From positions 1,984,001 to 2,048,000 of the forward strand of contig CP099422.1 in the NCBI GenBank assembly GCA_024114885.1: DNA of 64,000 nucleotides. The letters run 5' to 3'. Of the stretch, positions 11,580 through 21,738 are shown in pieces. A program made the translations under genes and the position numbers. Origin of the DNA: Septoria linicola (Eukaryota; Ascomycota; Dothideomycetes; Mycosphaerellales; Mycosphaerellaceae). Below the pieces are notes generated by a model, which worked only from the letters and a program-made list of their open reading frames with translations, did no database searches and was not told the DNA's origin. Every line of letters begins with the position of its first letter. The first letter of the stretch is position 1.

Positions 11580-12864
11580 GCTGGTCGTGGTACTGGAGAG
11601 CGGCTTGGAGCGTGTGAGAGAGGCGGAGCGGTCGAGGTCGTTCTGGTTTGTGATAGTGATCTTGACGGGGCAAAGCCTTGATGGTGATGTCTTTCTGCTT
11701 GCTTATCGTATACTCAAGTTACACGAGAGGTACTGGTGATAGAAGTGCAAGAAGAGGAACGAATACTGCCAGCAGTATTGGTATGAAGTGAAGTGAAGTA
11801 GTAGTGGTGCTGACGAAAGGCTTGCTGATGGTGATCTGAACTGGAGAGAAGAAGACAGGAACAGGACGAGAAAATCTCGAGATACTTATCCTCTGCTGTA
11901 CCTATTGTCAGACGAGTATACAATAGTCATCTGGAAGTATACCATGATGGGACAATTGCCCATTGTGCACTCGTGAATGTGTCCCATTGTTGCGGTCACA
12001 CATACTGTATGGACCCACAGCAAACGCGAAAGGCACGTTTCAGGTGTGACCAGATGGTCGTCCAGGAATAGATCGAGACGATTGAGTGGCCAATAGCGGA
12101 ACGGAGGTCAATTGTTCAATAGCGAGGAGGCTGGCGACAATGCGACTGTTCGTCTTGACCAGCTTCAAGATGACTTCACTGGCCGCCGCTGTCCCATTGT
12201 GCCCGTTCCGCATCGCTTGTGAATCGCGCAAGTGCTGCGTCAACGTGACAGGAGCAGTCTGTGATATCACGGGAGTCGTCCACCAGCGACAAGACGAACG
12301 CATCATGACCGAGTGTCCTTAACGGCCTGCCTTCATCCACGAGCTTTACACAAACAGTCGCAAGAACGCCTTTCGTTACTTCGTGCTGCAGCGCGAAGCT
12401 TCACTTCAAGCCTGCAGGGATGTCTTAGCGAGCCAATAGTATTGGACCTTCACCTCGCAACCGTAACACACGAGAGGGAGTACTGAACATCAGTAAACCG
12501 GCGTAAATGGTTTTCGATAATACATACGAATGCTGCTTCCGATGCTGTACCGTCGCCGCCAATGCTTTCCAAACCATGTGGGTATATCGCCAGCCAGTGC
12601 CCACTTTTGCCTGCCATAAAACGCCATCGCTAAAGTCCAGTGCCTTCCTTATCATGCAGTGTACAAATATGGAATGCAGATGTGCATGTTCTCCCGCTCT
12701 TCGCGATTAACCAAAAGCTTGGTCAATCCAGTTCTTTGGTTTTCGCATCTCGGTCATGAACTTCCTGACAGAATCGGGAGTCTTCGCCGCCTCCCTGTCA
12801 ATGGGCGACTTCGTCCCGTCGGCTCCTTCGTCTTCACTGTCGTATTTTCCACCATCTAGACCCG
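11580..12864. other. Intergenic region, upstream of two minus-strand neighbours
   Basis: About 1.3 kb. It contains the promoter of the FGRNK-domain gene at its left end and the 3' flank of the dysferlin-domain gene at its right end. Short AAGTG repeats are seen near 11785-11800. The only frame with possible gene character is the Cys-rich one at 12140-12322, listed separately. Confidence 0.35.
12140..12322 (+). CDS. Possible small cysteine-rich secreted protein
   Basis: An intronless 60-codon frame starts MRLFVLTSF with a short hydrophobic N-terminus that could act as a signal peptide ending near LAAAV. Six Cys follow in the 40-residue remainder, including a CC pair, with spacing C-x5-C-x4-CC-x7-C and one Cys next to the C-terminus. 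This layout is typical of fungal small secreted proteins (effector or hydrophobin-like sizes), but I recognise no family. A Lys interrupts the hydrophobic stretch, which weakens the signal-peptide call. It stands alone in a 1.3-kb gene-free stretch. It could be a chance frame. Confidence 0.3.
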   Translation: MRLFVLTSFKMTSLAAAVPLCPFRIACESRKCCVNVTGAVCDITGVVHQRQDERIMTECP

Positions 12865-14739
12865 CTAGTCAGCTTGCGCACTGTTTGCGCCATTCTTGTC
12901 TCCGTGCTCACTGGTAGAGGTAGAAATGGCGATGGGCTCGACAATCTGCACGCTTCGTCGCTTGCCGTTGAGCTTCGAGCCTGTACTTTGTGATATCAGC
13001 TGCGCATCAACTGCGTCACGCGCCTCCTCGGCTTCAGCTTCTAATTCTTCAGCAACGCCATCCAGGCCGAGCGCGGGTGATCTGCCTTTGCCTTTGGACA
13101 CTTTCGATTTGTTGCTACGCTGAGAAGATTTCTCATCAGCCCCAGCATACTCAGGAGCGGTCTCGAAGTGGTCGGGTTCTGTTTCCCCGGCACTGCTATC
13201 TTTACCCTTCGAGCTTCTGGTAAGCTTCGATGAAGTTTCGAACCACACATCACGGTGCTGACTAGGCGTGGCTGAGTCCAGGTCGTCATAGGCGATCGAG
13301 TTACTACTAATGGTACGCGATGGCAAAGTGGGAGCCCCGACACTTGCCCGCTGCTTGTTCTTGAAGCGTGGCTCATTATGGGCTTCCTCCTTCTCGTTGG
13401 TATCGGTAAGGCCCTTGATATCGCTCCAGTACTCCAGCTTCCTAACCTGTTGCTCTGCAGCGTGAATGGCTTTGTGCAGATTGGCAGCGTGTCTCGCGTT
13501 CCGGTCATGCTCTTCCTGCTTATCCTCTTCGTCTTTGTGATCGTGCGATTCGAGTGGTTTCTGCTCTTCACGCAGCTGATGATGTCGCGCGATGAGATCG
13601 TCCAGCAATTGTCGACGCGAAGACTGGAAGATGAGATTCTTCATGATGTCCTCCATGGACTCGCTCAAATAGTACAACTCGTCGCCACCTCCGTCGGTGA
13701 ACTTCTTGATCGCACTGATTTTCTCCCTGTCGACACTCGACTTTCGAAGAGCCAGAAACAGGTCGGCGATTGTGAAGACTTCCATCTTTTCCACATCGAA
13801 GTCTGGCTCCAGCCTCGCTCTTGCATGTACTAGAGTACTCGTGCGGTCTTGATCGTCGTCGCGAACCGTTTTGGGGTGAATAGTGAAGTAGTCCGATGTG
13901 AGTTCGTGGGACCTTTCCTGCGTTCTATGCACGTTGTCCTTCCGCTTCCTCATCCTCAGCCAACGCCTCCTCCGGACAAAGCTGTGAAACCATGGGTGAT
14001 TGCCATGCCACGCGAACTTTTGTCCCTTCTTCCCCACGAATGCAAAGCTGTACTCCCATCCTTCCTCATCCACATCGCGACTCATGTCCACATACCAGCT
14101 CTTCCAAGTCCACTCCCAGCTGGGATCGGGCACCTGAGCATTGCGGATGTCGACAGCCGCAGTACGGAACTGCCCGTTCTGCCAGGGTTTCGGATCTGCT
14201 GGAAGAAGTGAAGCTGAGGAGTATTTGGGTATGCCAAAGAAGAACATGCCGCGCTGGTTCTCATACAGCACGTCAATGACCGTGTCCCGCTCGTCTGCTT
14301 TGCCCAAAGTCTTCTTCCGCTTCAGCAGCTTGTTCTTCTTGGCCTGCAGGTTCGACTGAGCGCGATTCAAGTAGTTCCTCTGCCTGGCATTGGCTTGCTG
14401 CACAGACTCTGGCATGGCAGGAGCGTTGCTTTCATCAATGGGCGCATGGGCAGGCTCTTCGACGTGGTAGCGGTCCTGGCCATACCTGGCATACTTCTGC
14501 TTGTTATACGTATTACGTGCAGTCTGGCGAAGTCCGGTCGAAGTGTTGGTCACCCGGCGGTAGAGGGATCCTGGACCAGGTGTGACAACTGAGCCCTCAC
14601 TGTCACTGATTTCAGCATCAAGTGAGAGATTGGAAGCGTTTCGTGAAATCGTGCGATCAACGAGGACAATGTGGTGCTCGGCCTTGATTCGCGTTGGGCT
14701 AGGCAGACGGGTGAGGGAGGAAGTGGATGTCTCGGACAT
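12865..14739 (-). CDS. Dysferlin-domain protein (Mug65/Spo73/Pex30-type DysF)
   Basis: A single exon of 624 aa. Residues about 158-266 form a dysferlin domain: YENQRGMFFFGIPKYS, then PWQNG, WEWTWKSWYVDMS, DEEGWEYSF and a final RRRRWLR, the Trp/Arg-rich repeats typical of DysFN-DysFC. No transmembrane helix is present, unlike the Pex30/Pex24 peroxins, so the soluble Mug65/Spo73-like group is more likely. Members of that group act at membranes during sporulation or at membrane contacts; transfer of this role is inference. A coiled coil (about 390-450, rich in Glu/Arg/His) follows, and the C-terminal third is disordered with KGKGR-type basic clusters. The ATG at 14739 is the first in the frame. 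Confidence 0.85.
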   Translation of the reverse strand: MSETSTSSLTRLPSPTRIKAEHHIVLVDRTISRNASNLSLDAEISDSEGSVVTPGPGSLYRRVTNTSTGLRQTARNTYNKQKYARYGQDRYHVEEPAHAPIDESNAPAMPESVQQANARQRNYLNRAQSNLQAKKNKLLKRKKTLGKADERDTVIDVLYENQRGMFFFGIPKYSSASLLPADPKPWQNGQFRTAAVDIRNAQVPDPSWEWTWKSWYVDMSRDVDEEGWEYSFAFVGKKGQKFAWHGNHPWFHSFVRRRRWLRMRKRKDNVHRTQERSHELTSDYFTIHPKTVRDDDQDRTSTLVHARARLEPDFDVEKMEVFTIADLFLALRKSSVDREKISAIKKFTDGGGDELYYLSESMEDIMKNLIFQSSRRQLLDDLIARHHQLREEQKPLESHDHKDEEDKQEEHDRNARHAANLHKAIHAAEQQVRKLEYWSDIKGLTDTNEKEEAHNEPRFKNKQRASVGAPTLPSRTISSNSIAYDDLDSATPSQHRDVWFETSSKLTRSSKGKDSSAGETEPDHFETAPEYAGADEKSSQRSNKSKVSKGKGRSPALGLDGVAEELEAEAEEARDAVDAQLISQSTGSKLNGKRRSVQIVEPIAISTSTSEHGDKNGANSAQAD

Positions 14740-15330
14740 TATGCTTAAGACGGTAGTATATAGATATGAGGGAGTGACAAGAAGGGTAAATGGTGGTCAT
14801 CAGAAGGTAATGGGCAGAAGAGTATTACCTGTTAATGAGTGTGATGGGCTGGTGAAGGACGTCGCCGGTGCCAGTGGTGGTGCTTCGAAGGCGTCTGCCG
14901 CGTTTGGAGGATGAAGTGGATATGATGGAGCTGCCGTCGGTCTGTGGCGAGCTCATCATTTGTTCATTACTGTCTGTCCAGGCTGCTCATCTCGTCGTGG
15001 TCATGGGAAGCGTGAGATGAAAGATGAGCCTTGACTGCTTCCAATCTCTCTCAACACGGCCCAGCTCCTCCTGCTATTCTTGGCAAGCATGGGCACGGAC
15101 GGGGAGTCCGCGATCGTGCTTGACCTCAGATGCACGATGACGTTGCAGCGACGCGTGAAAGAAGCAGGACTGGTCATTGGCTTGGGCGCAACCAGGCAAG
15201 CTGTGAAGAGCTGTCGGCTTGCTTGTTGTGCTGCTGCTGCTCCTCTTCTACACACACCAACCACCACGCTGTACCACCTGACCTCATCTACAGCTACCAC
15301 ATCTTCCCTCAGATCAATCAACTAGCAACC
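14740..15330. promoter_or_regulatory. Divergent promoter region
   Basis: A 591-bp region between the dysferlin-domain gene (-) and the small membrane protein gene (+). The right part, 15190-15330, is C/T/A-rich (cacacaccaaccacc, tcccctcagatc type) and resembles a leader. No further gene seen. Confidence 0.4.
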
Positions 15331-15922
15331 ATGTCGAACCGTGTCGTGACCGTTGGAGGAGGAGCTCTCCTTGCTGGTGTGGGCTACTACCTGTACTCCG
15401 CCGGCGGTGACCCAAAGGTCGCCGAGAAGAAGTTTGAGGGTAAGCGCATGCCCGAGTCGCGACTGCCTTGAGGACCTCCGACTGACAGCTTCACTTCACA
15501 GCCGACGCCGCAAAGGCCTCGCGTGAGGTCAAGTCGCACCTTCCAGGTTCCGGCAAGGAGGCAAAGAAGGACGCAGAGCTTTACGGCGAGCAGGCACAGA
15601 GCAAGTTCAACCAGCTTGTCCAGGATGGCAAGCAGGAGGCATCAAAGGTCGATGCCAAGCTAGCAGAGTACCGCCAGGATGCATCGAAGCAGCTCAACAA
15701 TGCGTCTAAGGAGGCAAACAAGGCGATTGACCAGTTCGATCAGAAGGTCACCCAGGTGAGTGATACACTGTTCTGCAAGCCAGGACGAGATGGGCATCGA
15801 TGGGCAGGAGGTGATGACGATGCTGGATGAAGGATGTTTGAATGAGTGAACGCGTGCTGACAACAATGCAGGAAGCCAGCAAGGCAAAGAGCGGCCTCTC
15901 GAGCTGGTTCGGTGGCAAGTAA
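15331..15922 (+). CDS. Small membrane-anchored helical protein ('calcofluor white hypersensitive' family)
   Basis: Three exons (15331-15439, 15502-15755, 15872-15922) encode 137 aa. The first junction gives KKFEADAAKAS and the last gives VTQEASKAKS. A hydrophobic N-terminus (GGGALLAGVGYYLYSAGG, about 9-26) could be a membrane or mitochondrial anchor. The rest is a long amphipathic helix rich in Lys, Ala, Gln and Glu (about 36-125), ending SSWFGGK. It resembles short proteins widely annotated in Pezizomycotina as calcofluor-white-hypersensitive proteins; that name comes from a mutant phenotype and no biochemical activity is known. All three introns fit standard donor and acceptor sites. Confidence 0.8.
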
Positions 15923-16165
15923 GGAAGAGCGAACAACGCAGATTTTACGAAGAATCCGAGTTTGATGTAACAGAACATAAGAGTAATCACAGCACGCGAG
16001 CAACTTCACTTCAAAGACTATCACCTTACTTTTGGCATATTGGCCCATGTTAACTGAACAGACAATGCTTTCATCTTGCTTACCTGACTTCGACATCTTC
16101 GACATCGACCATCAAGACTCGCGCCTCGACCGATTCATACATCTCAGCCCATCATTGCATAAATC

Positions 16166-16813
16166 ATGAACCAAAGTCTGGTCTCACGCCTCCTTGACGA
16201 GCTCCGCAACCGGATCTACAGCCTTGTTCTCACACAAGAAGCTCCAGTAGAACTATACGATGTCGAGAGGCACATTCAGTTGACCAGTGTGTGTCGCCAG
16301 ATGCGCCATGAATGTCTGGGTCTGTTCTGGTCAGCCAACACTTTCGCGTATAGCATCTATATTGTACGATTCGTGGACGCAGCGTGGGTACAGCCCTGGA
16401 ACTCACACGCACGCTTTTCCTTCGCCTTCGCGCGTTCAAAAGCTGCACAGTCAGTCGCATTCATAAGCTTGAGGTGCGCATCGTGCAAGACTCGATGGCA
16501 CTTTGAAGAAGTTTCTGGCCGGCCTACCGAATACTTCTTCACAATCCACAATCAACTCGGCAATTCGACATCTAGGGCAAGCCCTACCCTTTCGTACCAA
16601 CCATGGCGCGCTCATTTCGACGTTCAAGCCAAACTTCGGAGTCCTCGGATCCGGACGATCTTCAGAGAGATCTTTCGCATCTACGAGTACCTGGACGTTG
16701 TGTGCTGCCGACCGCAGAAATTGGAGCCTGATGGGAATGTTCTCAGCTTCGTCACAGACCGTCAGTTGTCACTGGAGGTCCTGCCACTGCCGATACCCAC
16801 ACATCGAAAGTGA
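16166..16813 (+). CDS. 2EXR-like domain protein, first of a tandem pair
   Basis: A single exon of 215 aa. The N-terminus LLDELRNRIYSLVLTQ followed by QLTSVCRQMRHECLGLFWSANTFAY matches the expanded fungal family with LPxELRNxIYxxVL and CRQxRxE...FxxxNxF signatures (2EXR, F-box-like). Many Pezizomycotina carry tens of such genes with unknown function. The usual LLPPE is replaced by SRLLDE. The next gene (17064-17726) is a diverged paralogue in the same direction. The C-terminal part has two Cys pairs (CASC, VVCC) but no named domain. Confidence 0.72.
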   Translation: MNQSLVSRLLDELRNRIYSLVLTQEAPVELYDVERHIQLTSVCRQMRHECLGLFWSANTFAYSIYIVRFVDAAWVQPWNSHARFSFAFARSKAAQSVAFISLRCASCKTRWHFEEVSGRPTEYFFTIHNQLGNSTSRASPTLSYQPWRAHFDVQAKLRSPRIRTIFREIFRIYEYLDVVCCRPQKLEPDGNVLSFVTDRQLSLEVLPLPIPTHRK

Positions 16814-17063
16814 GCAGTTGTCGCCTGTCTTTCACGGACACGGAGCCCACCTATTAGAGCGCGGGCACTCTGGGTCACCATAACTCGGTCTCGAGTTAGA
16901 ATTCGACATGCGCGGCTGTGTTTCCTTCACCTCACATGCGCCGGTCCCTGCTAGCTTTGCTTGGCAGCACAGCCACAACTACCTCAACCAGCTTACACTT
17001 TTCCCCCATAATTTCGATCTTTCCAACGCATACCGCAGAAATTCATCTCCAGTATCATCGATC

Positions 17064-17726
17064 ATGGAGAGCTCCCCGCTGGTGCTGCTCCCGCCGGAGC
17101 TACGCAACCGCATCTATGAGTCGGTACTCAAGGACAATTGCGCTATCGTCCTCTCCGGCATCAAAAATCGAAATCAGCTTACACGTACATGCCGCGAGGT
17201 TCGTGAAGAGTGCTGGAAGATGTTCTGGGCACTCAATGAGTTCAGACTGACTGTCTTACCCGAGGATGACAAGACGAAGCTTGCTCACTGGATTTTCGAT
17301 CTTCTATATCACCGACTTGACACTGTGCTTCCGCTCATTCCGTCTATGTCAATCACCATTTGGCATCACGGACACGCCTGGTGGATCCAAGTATTGCATG
17401 CTCGTGCATTCGAAGACATCGCCGTAGCCGACGGGTGCAGACGCCCGAATCTGGGGGAGTGGGCGGCCATTGGGGATGCTGGCACTCCTACTAATAATCT
17501 GTGCCGGCAGATCGTCCGTGCTTACAAGGACATCAGCTTGACGTCAAATTGGGGTTACAATCGGCCTGAGGCCTTCGACGACGGGTTCGCTATAGTACAC
17601 ACTGCAGTGATCATGCCATCGGGCACGAGGATTCGACATGGAAGATTAGTGCCGAAGAAAGGAGGGAGATATAGTCAGAAGGGAGGTACGCGCACGAGTA
17701 GCGGAGGGAAGTCATCGCCAACGTGA
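17064..17726 (+). CDS. 2EXR-like domain protein, second of a tandem pair
   Basis: A single exon of 220 aa starting at the ATG before SSPLVLLPPELRNRIYES. The same frame is open upstream to 16908 with another ATG, but that sequence lacks conservation features and looks like a leader. QLTRTCREVREECWKMFWALNEF parallels the upstream gene at the same distance from the N-terminus. The C-terminus is a basic, Gly/Ser-rich tail (PKKGGRYSQKGG). Function is unknown. Confidence 0.72.
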   Translation: MESSPLVLLPPELRNRIYESVLKDNCAIVLSGIKNRNQLTRTCREVREECWKMFWALNEFRLTVLPEDDKTKLAHWIFDLLYHRLDTVLPLIPSMSITIWHHGHAWWIQVLHARAFEDIAVADGCRRPNLGEWAAIGDAGTPTNNLCRQIVRAYKDISLTSNWGYNRPEAFDDGFAIVHTAVIMPSGTRIRHGRLVPKKGGRYSQKGGTRTSSGGKSSPT

Positions 17727-19191
17727 TAGAGCGGCAGGGAGGACCGACGAGACGGCAGCGTAAACCATAGCTTCAAAACGAAATTAGGTCATGCTAGGCA
17801 TGGAGGTCGACGAGTCTCTGCACCGCGATTCTGCATCTCGCTCGTCACGTCAACGCCCTAGCACTTGGTGCTCAGATTGCCATAGAGCGAGCCAAGACAT
17901 CTGTATGAGATGCACTTGATCTGAATTCCAACAGTTGAAATCAATCTTATAACGATGCAAACATGTCACGAACGCGTACAACCGCTCAGCTGTCATGGAG
18001 AGATGACTTGGGTCGAGCAGAACTCTGTACTCTCGTGCTCCACATAGCTACCAATTTCACACTTTCCACGTCTTGACTTCTGAGCCTTACACCATGACAC
18101 CCGTACAACGCTCAAAACTCTCGCGTCCCTGACAAGCGGTTCGCCTTACCTTACGCCCAACAGTCACTTATTCCGAACTCACTAACACCATAAGCTGCTA
18201 GGACCAGCGCCCTACTTGTACTACTCGGGGCCCGCCTCTCCTCCAACAGCATAGATCGGAAACAGTCTCTTCGAGCCACAATCGAAGCTCATCGATTGGA
18301 GCACGAGAAAATGCTCGAGGACGACCTTGGGCGCCAAGAAGCTTTACTCGCTATTCGCTGCTCTAAGAGCTTCATTTGAGCTTGATATGAGATCTGAGCG
18401 ACAGCTTGATAGGGAGTGGGTAAGAACTCAGCACTAACTTGATCGGGAGTCTAAGAGAGCTGAGCATGAGCTGAACCGGGAGTGTATTAGCGGGCCGCGT
18501 ATCTTGAGCAGGGTAGCGTGAATGGGCAGCATAAGCTTGGCCCACAAGATCTGAGAGGCTGTCGAAGCGCAATGGGTGGCGGAGAAGAGGCAGCTGAGAG
18601 GCCAGAATTGAAGGAGCCTGTCGTCAATCCGTAGCCTCAAATCATCGGTCTTTGGTGAGCAATGGAGCTCCTCTTCAGCGATATGTGAATTGACAGATGA
18701 CGATGGTGCGGCTTTGCGGGCGATACTCGGAGTCTCAGTCAATTTGAGCCACAGTCGAGGAGACCTGTAGTGCTATGCTACACATCTAACAGTCTGACCG
18801 AGAGGGTGGTCGCATGTGCTAGTCTTGTCAGTGAACACAGATACTCTTCCGGTTTCTCGTATACCCTTCGTGCCAGGTAGATTCACATCCAGTTGTCAAT
18901 CTGATGCACATCATACTTTGTGATATTTTCGCATCCTACTGGCTGGTCAGAAAGTAGTCCTATTGCCGGAGCACGTACGAAGGCCTCTCCAGGAGACGCG
19001 ACGTGAGATGAGTGGGGGCAGAGCGGCGCACGGACGACCGACCAAACGACGTCAAAGCTCGCTCTGAAGCTCGAGAACATTCTACCCAGCTTGGGATATG
19101 AGCAACACCATTAGCTGTTCTTTCCAATAACATCACCTAAAACACTCGAGAAAACTTGTATCAGAGAAACATAAGAACAGGAAGAATCAAC
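17727..19191. other. Intergenic region with gene relic, upstream of STI1
   Basis: About 1.5 kb without an intact gene. The middle part (18200-18505) looks like a decayed coiled-coil gene and is listed separately. The last about 100 bp before 19192 are A-rich and form the STI1 leader. Confidence 0.4.
18200..18505 (+). pseudogene. Relic of a coiled-coil gene
   Basis: After an acceptor-like ctgctag, the frame from 18200 to 18379 reads SALLVLLGARLSS, a small hydrophobic stretch, then a charged helix with EAHRLEHEKMLEDDLG. It ends at a TGA. A shift of one base continues with an 11-residue repeat starting with Leu-Asp or Leu-Asn (LDMRSERQ, LDREWVRTQ, LDRESKRAEHE, LNRE), interrupted by a TAA at 18435-18437. 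The charged, periodic pattern across a frameshift and a stop suggests a degraded coiled-coil protein gene. Small fungal proteins with a hydrophobic N-terminus and coiled coil exist, but I cannot name the family. Confidence 0.35.
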
Positions 19192-20955
19192 ATGGCGTCA
19201 GCAGACGAGCTGAAGGCCGAGGGCAACAAGCTCTTCGCGGCCAAAGACTTTACAGGCGCTGCAGAGAAGTTCTCTGCCGCAATTGAGGTCGACCCATCAA
19301 ACCATGTTCTCTACTCAAATCTGTCAGGCGCATACGCTTCGCTGAAGGATTGGGACAAGGCGCTCGAGGCAGCCACCAAGACTACCGAGATCAAGGCAGA
19401 TTGGTCGAAAGGATGGGGACGAAAGGGCACGGCCGAGCATGGTGTTGGCGATCTGATGGGCGCAGTCCGCTCGTACGAGGAGGCGCTGAAGCTCGATGCC
19501 AACAATGCTCAGGCAAAGTCGGGACTGGACGCTGTGAAGAGAGCCATTGATGCGGAGGCACGGGCAGATGGCGTCGATCCTAGCGGCGGCCTGGGCAACA
19601 TGTTCAACGACCCTCAGCTCTACCAAAAGCTGGGTGCAAACCCAAAGACGGCGCACCTGCTCGGCGACAGTGCTTTCATGGCCAAGCTGCAAAACATGAA
19701 GAACAACCCACAAGGCATGCAGCAGGAAATGTTCTCGGATCCTCGATTCCTCCAGGTTATGAGCGTGCTTCTTGGCATCGACATGTCTTTCAACCCAACC
19801 GACAATGCCGACCGCGATGCTGCCAAGTTTCAGGAACAGAATGGTGGTGCTGAGGAAGATGTGCCAATGACAGACGCGAGACCGACCAAGAAAGAAGAGC
19901 CAAAGAAGGCTCCTGAGCCTGAACCCGAACCAGAGCCAGAAGATGAAGAGGCCAAGGAGAAGGCCGCTAAGAAGGCAGAGGCAGACAAGGAGAAGGCATT
20001 GGGCAGTGAGGCATACAAGAAGAGACAATTTGACGAGGCCATCTCGCACTACACAAAAGCATGGGAGACTCACCAGGACATCACATATCTGACCAATCTT
20101 GGTGCTGCAAACTTCGAGAAGGGCGACTACGATGCTGCCATTGAGGCATGTAAGAAGGCTGTTGAGTACGGCCGTGAAGTCTTCGCCGACTGGAAGATCA
20201 TTGCAAAGGCATTTGGCCGCATCGGATCATCCTACGAGAAGAAGGGTGACCTCGCGAGCGCCATCGACAACTACCAAAAGTCGCTCACCGAGCACCGCAC
20301 ACCAGACATCCTCGCCAAGCTACGCGCAGCAGAGAAGGCGAAGAAGAAGGCTGACACTGATGCCTACATTGACCCAGCCAAAGCTGAGGAGGCGCGTGAG
20401 CTCGGTAACCAAAAGTTCAAGGAGAGCGATTGGCCAGCTGCCGTCGAGGCCTACACCGAGATGACCAAGCGCGCACCAGAGGACCCTCGAGGATTCTCAA
20501 ACCGTGCCGCCTGCCTCATCAAACTCCTCACATTCCCGTCTGCAGTCACCGACTGCGACGAGGCCATTAAGCGCGATCCGAAGTTCATCCGAGCTTACCT
20601 CCGCAAAGCCCAAGCTCTGTTCGCCATGAAAGAGTTCAACAAGTGCATCGACGTTTGCGCCGAGGCACTCCAGCACGACACAGACGGTAAGAACACGCGC
20701 GAGATCGAACAGCAGAGCCAAAAGGCCCTCGAGGCACAATTCTCCGCCCGCGAGGGCGAGACGGAACAGCAAGCACAGGAGCGCATCCAGCGAGACCCCG
20801 ATATCATGGCCATTCTCCAAGACCCTGTCATGCAGAGTATCCTGCAGCAAGCAAAGAGCGACCCAGCTGCTCTGCAGAACCACATGCAGAACCCAGACAT
20901 CAGAATGAAGGTGCAGAAGCTGGTCGCCGCAGGTGTGATCAGGACCGGCAGGTAG
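19192..20955 (+). CDS. STI1: Hsp70-Hsp90 organising co-chaperone Sti1/Hop
   Basis: A single exon of 587 aa. Domain order is TPR1 (about 1-115, AEGNKLFAAKDFTGAAEKFS), DP1 (about 130-190, with PQLYQKLGANPKT), an acidic Glu/Pro linker (about 225-260), TPR2A (about 262-380), TPR2B (about 395-515, ARELGNQKFKESDWPAAVEAY) and DP2 (about 530-587, DPDIMAILQDPVMQSIL). This is the complete Sti1 arrangement. The protein links Hsp70 and Hsp90 through their EEVD tails and passes clients between them in the cytosol. The start at 19192 gives the standard N-terminus; an upstream in-frame extension has no ATG that fits the family. Lack of introns is common for this gene. Confidence 0.96.
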   Translation: MASADELKAEGNKLFAAKDFTGAAEKFSAAIEVDPSNHVLYSNLSGAYASLKDWDKALEAATKTTEIKADWSKGWGRKGTAEHGVGDLMGAVRSYEEALKLDANNAQAKSGLDAVKRAIDAEARADGVDPSGGLGNMFNDPQLYQKLGANPKTAHLLGDSAFMAKLQNMKNNPQGMQQEMFSDPRFLQVMSVLLGIDMSFNPTDNADRDAAKFQEQNGGAEEDVPMTDARPTKKEEPKKAPEPEPEPEPEDEEAKEKAAKKAEADKEKALGSEAYKKRQFDEAISHYTKAWETHQDITYLTNLGAANFEKGDYDAAIEACKKAVEYGREVFADWKIIAKAFGRIGSSYEKKGDLASAIDNYQKSLTEHRTPDILAKLRAAEKAKKKADTDAYIDPAKAEEARELGNQKFKESDWPAAVEAYTEMTKRAPEDPRGFSNRAACLIKLLTFPSAVTDCDEAIKRDPKFIRAYLRKAQALFAMKEFNKCIDVCAEALQHDTDGKNTREIEQQSQKALEAQFSAREGETEQQAQERIQRDPDIMAILQDPVMQSILQQAKSDPAALQNHMQNPDIRMKVQKLVAAGVIRTGR

Positions 20956-21738
20956 ATGAAAAGATGCTATCGAGAGCATGAGCACGAGTGAAATGACTGC
21001 TTCGTATGATTTTGAATGCTGGATGTGTATGTCTTAAAAAGAGCATAGCGCTGGTTCATACTGGTAATGTACAAAAATGGTCTGAAAATCCTTTCCAGTC
21101 TTTCGTCACGCGAGTTCTACAATGACCGTATTCATCTCTCACGTCTCAGTGTCTGTCATCGAGCGAAAAGTGTACAAAGCTTCCTTGAAACCCATGGTGC
21201 TGCCTCATGCTTCACTAGTTAGTCTCTGCCAAACGTAGTCCTTAGGGTTATGCTTAGGGTTACATCCAAGTCGACGACAACATCGATATGAGAATTCTGA
21301 GTGGGCCAGTGTCTTTCAATGAGAGCTCTGGTATTGTTTCATTCGTATCGTTGTCTCGGGACTCGTGTGGAGAGTGTTGTGATCAAAGGCATGATTTACG
21401 AAATTTGCAAAATTGAGCTTTTGTGAAAAGGTATACCTACACTCACACAGTGCTAGGCCTCATTGCCAGTCAACACTTGCGATCAACCGAAAATTGGCAA
21501 TGAGTGTATGTAAGCATAGCTTAGTGGCCGCACATCGTAAGTTGGTGATAGCACTCTAGGTGATTGTTCACCTAGCTTAGCTAACCATGTCATAAGAGCC
21601 CCTGAATGGAATACCAAAGCACACGTTGGACTGCATGCAGATGGTACCGAACTCACGCGGAGGAAAGGATGAGGAGCAGTCGGTGTGGGGTCGTGAGAAG
21701 AGTATTAATTTGTGCAAGAAACATTATCATCAACATCA
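20956..21738. other. Intergenic region between convergent STI1 and DGK1
   Basis: About 780 bp of mostly A/T-richer sequence with no coding frame of note. It holds two TTAGGGTTA motifs at 21242-21262 (separate entry). Confidence 0.4.
21242..21262 (+). repeat. Short telomere-like motif pair (TTAGGG)
   Basis: Two copies of TTAGGGTTA are separated by three bases. Filamentous ascomycete telomeres are TTAGGG repeats, so this could be a tiny interstitial telomeric trace left by break repair. It is too short to exclude chance. Confidence 0.3.
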
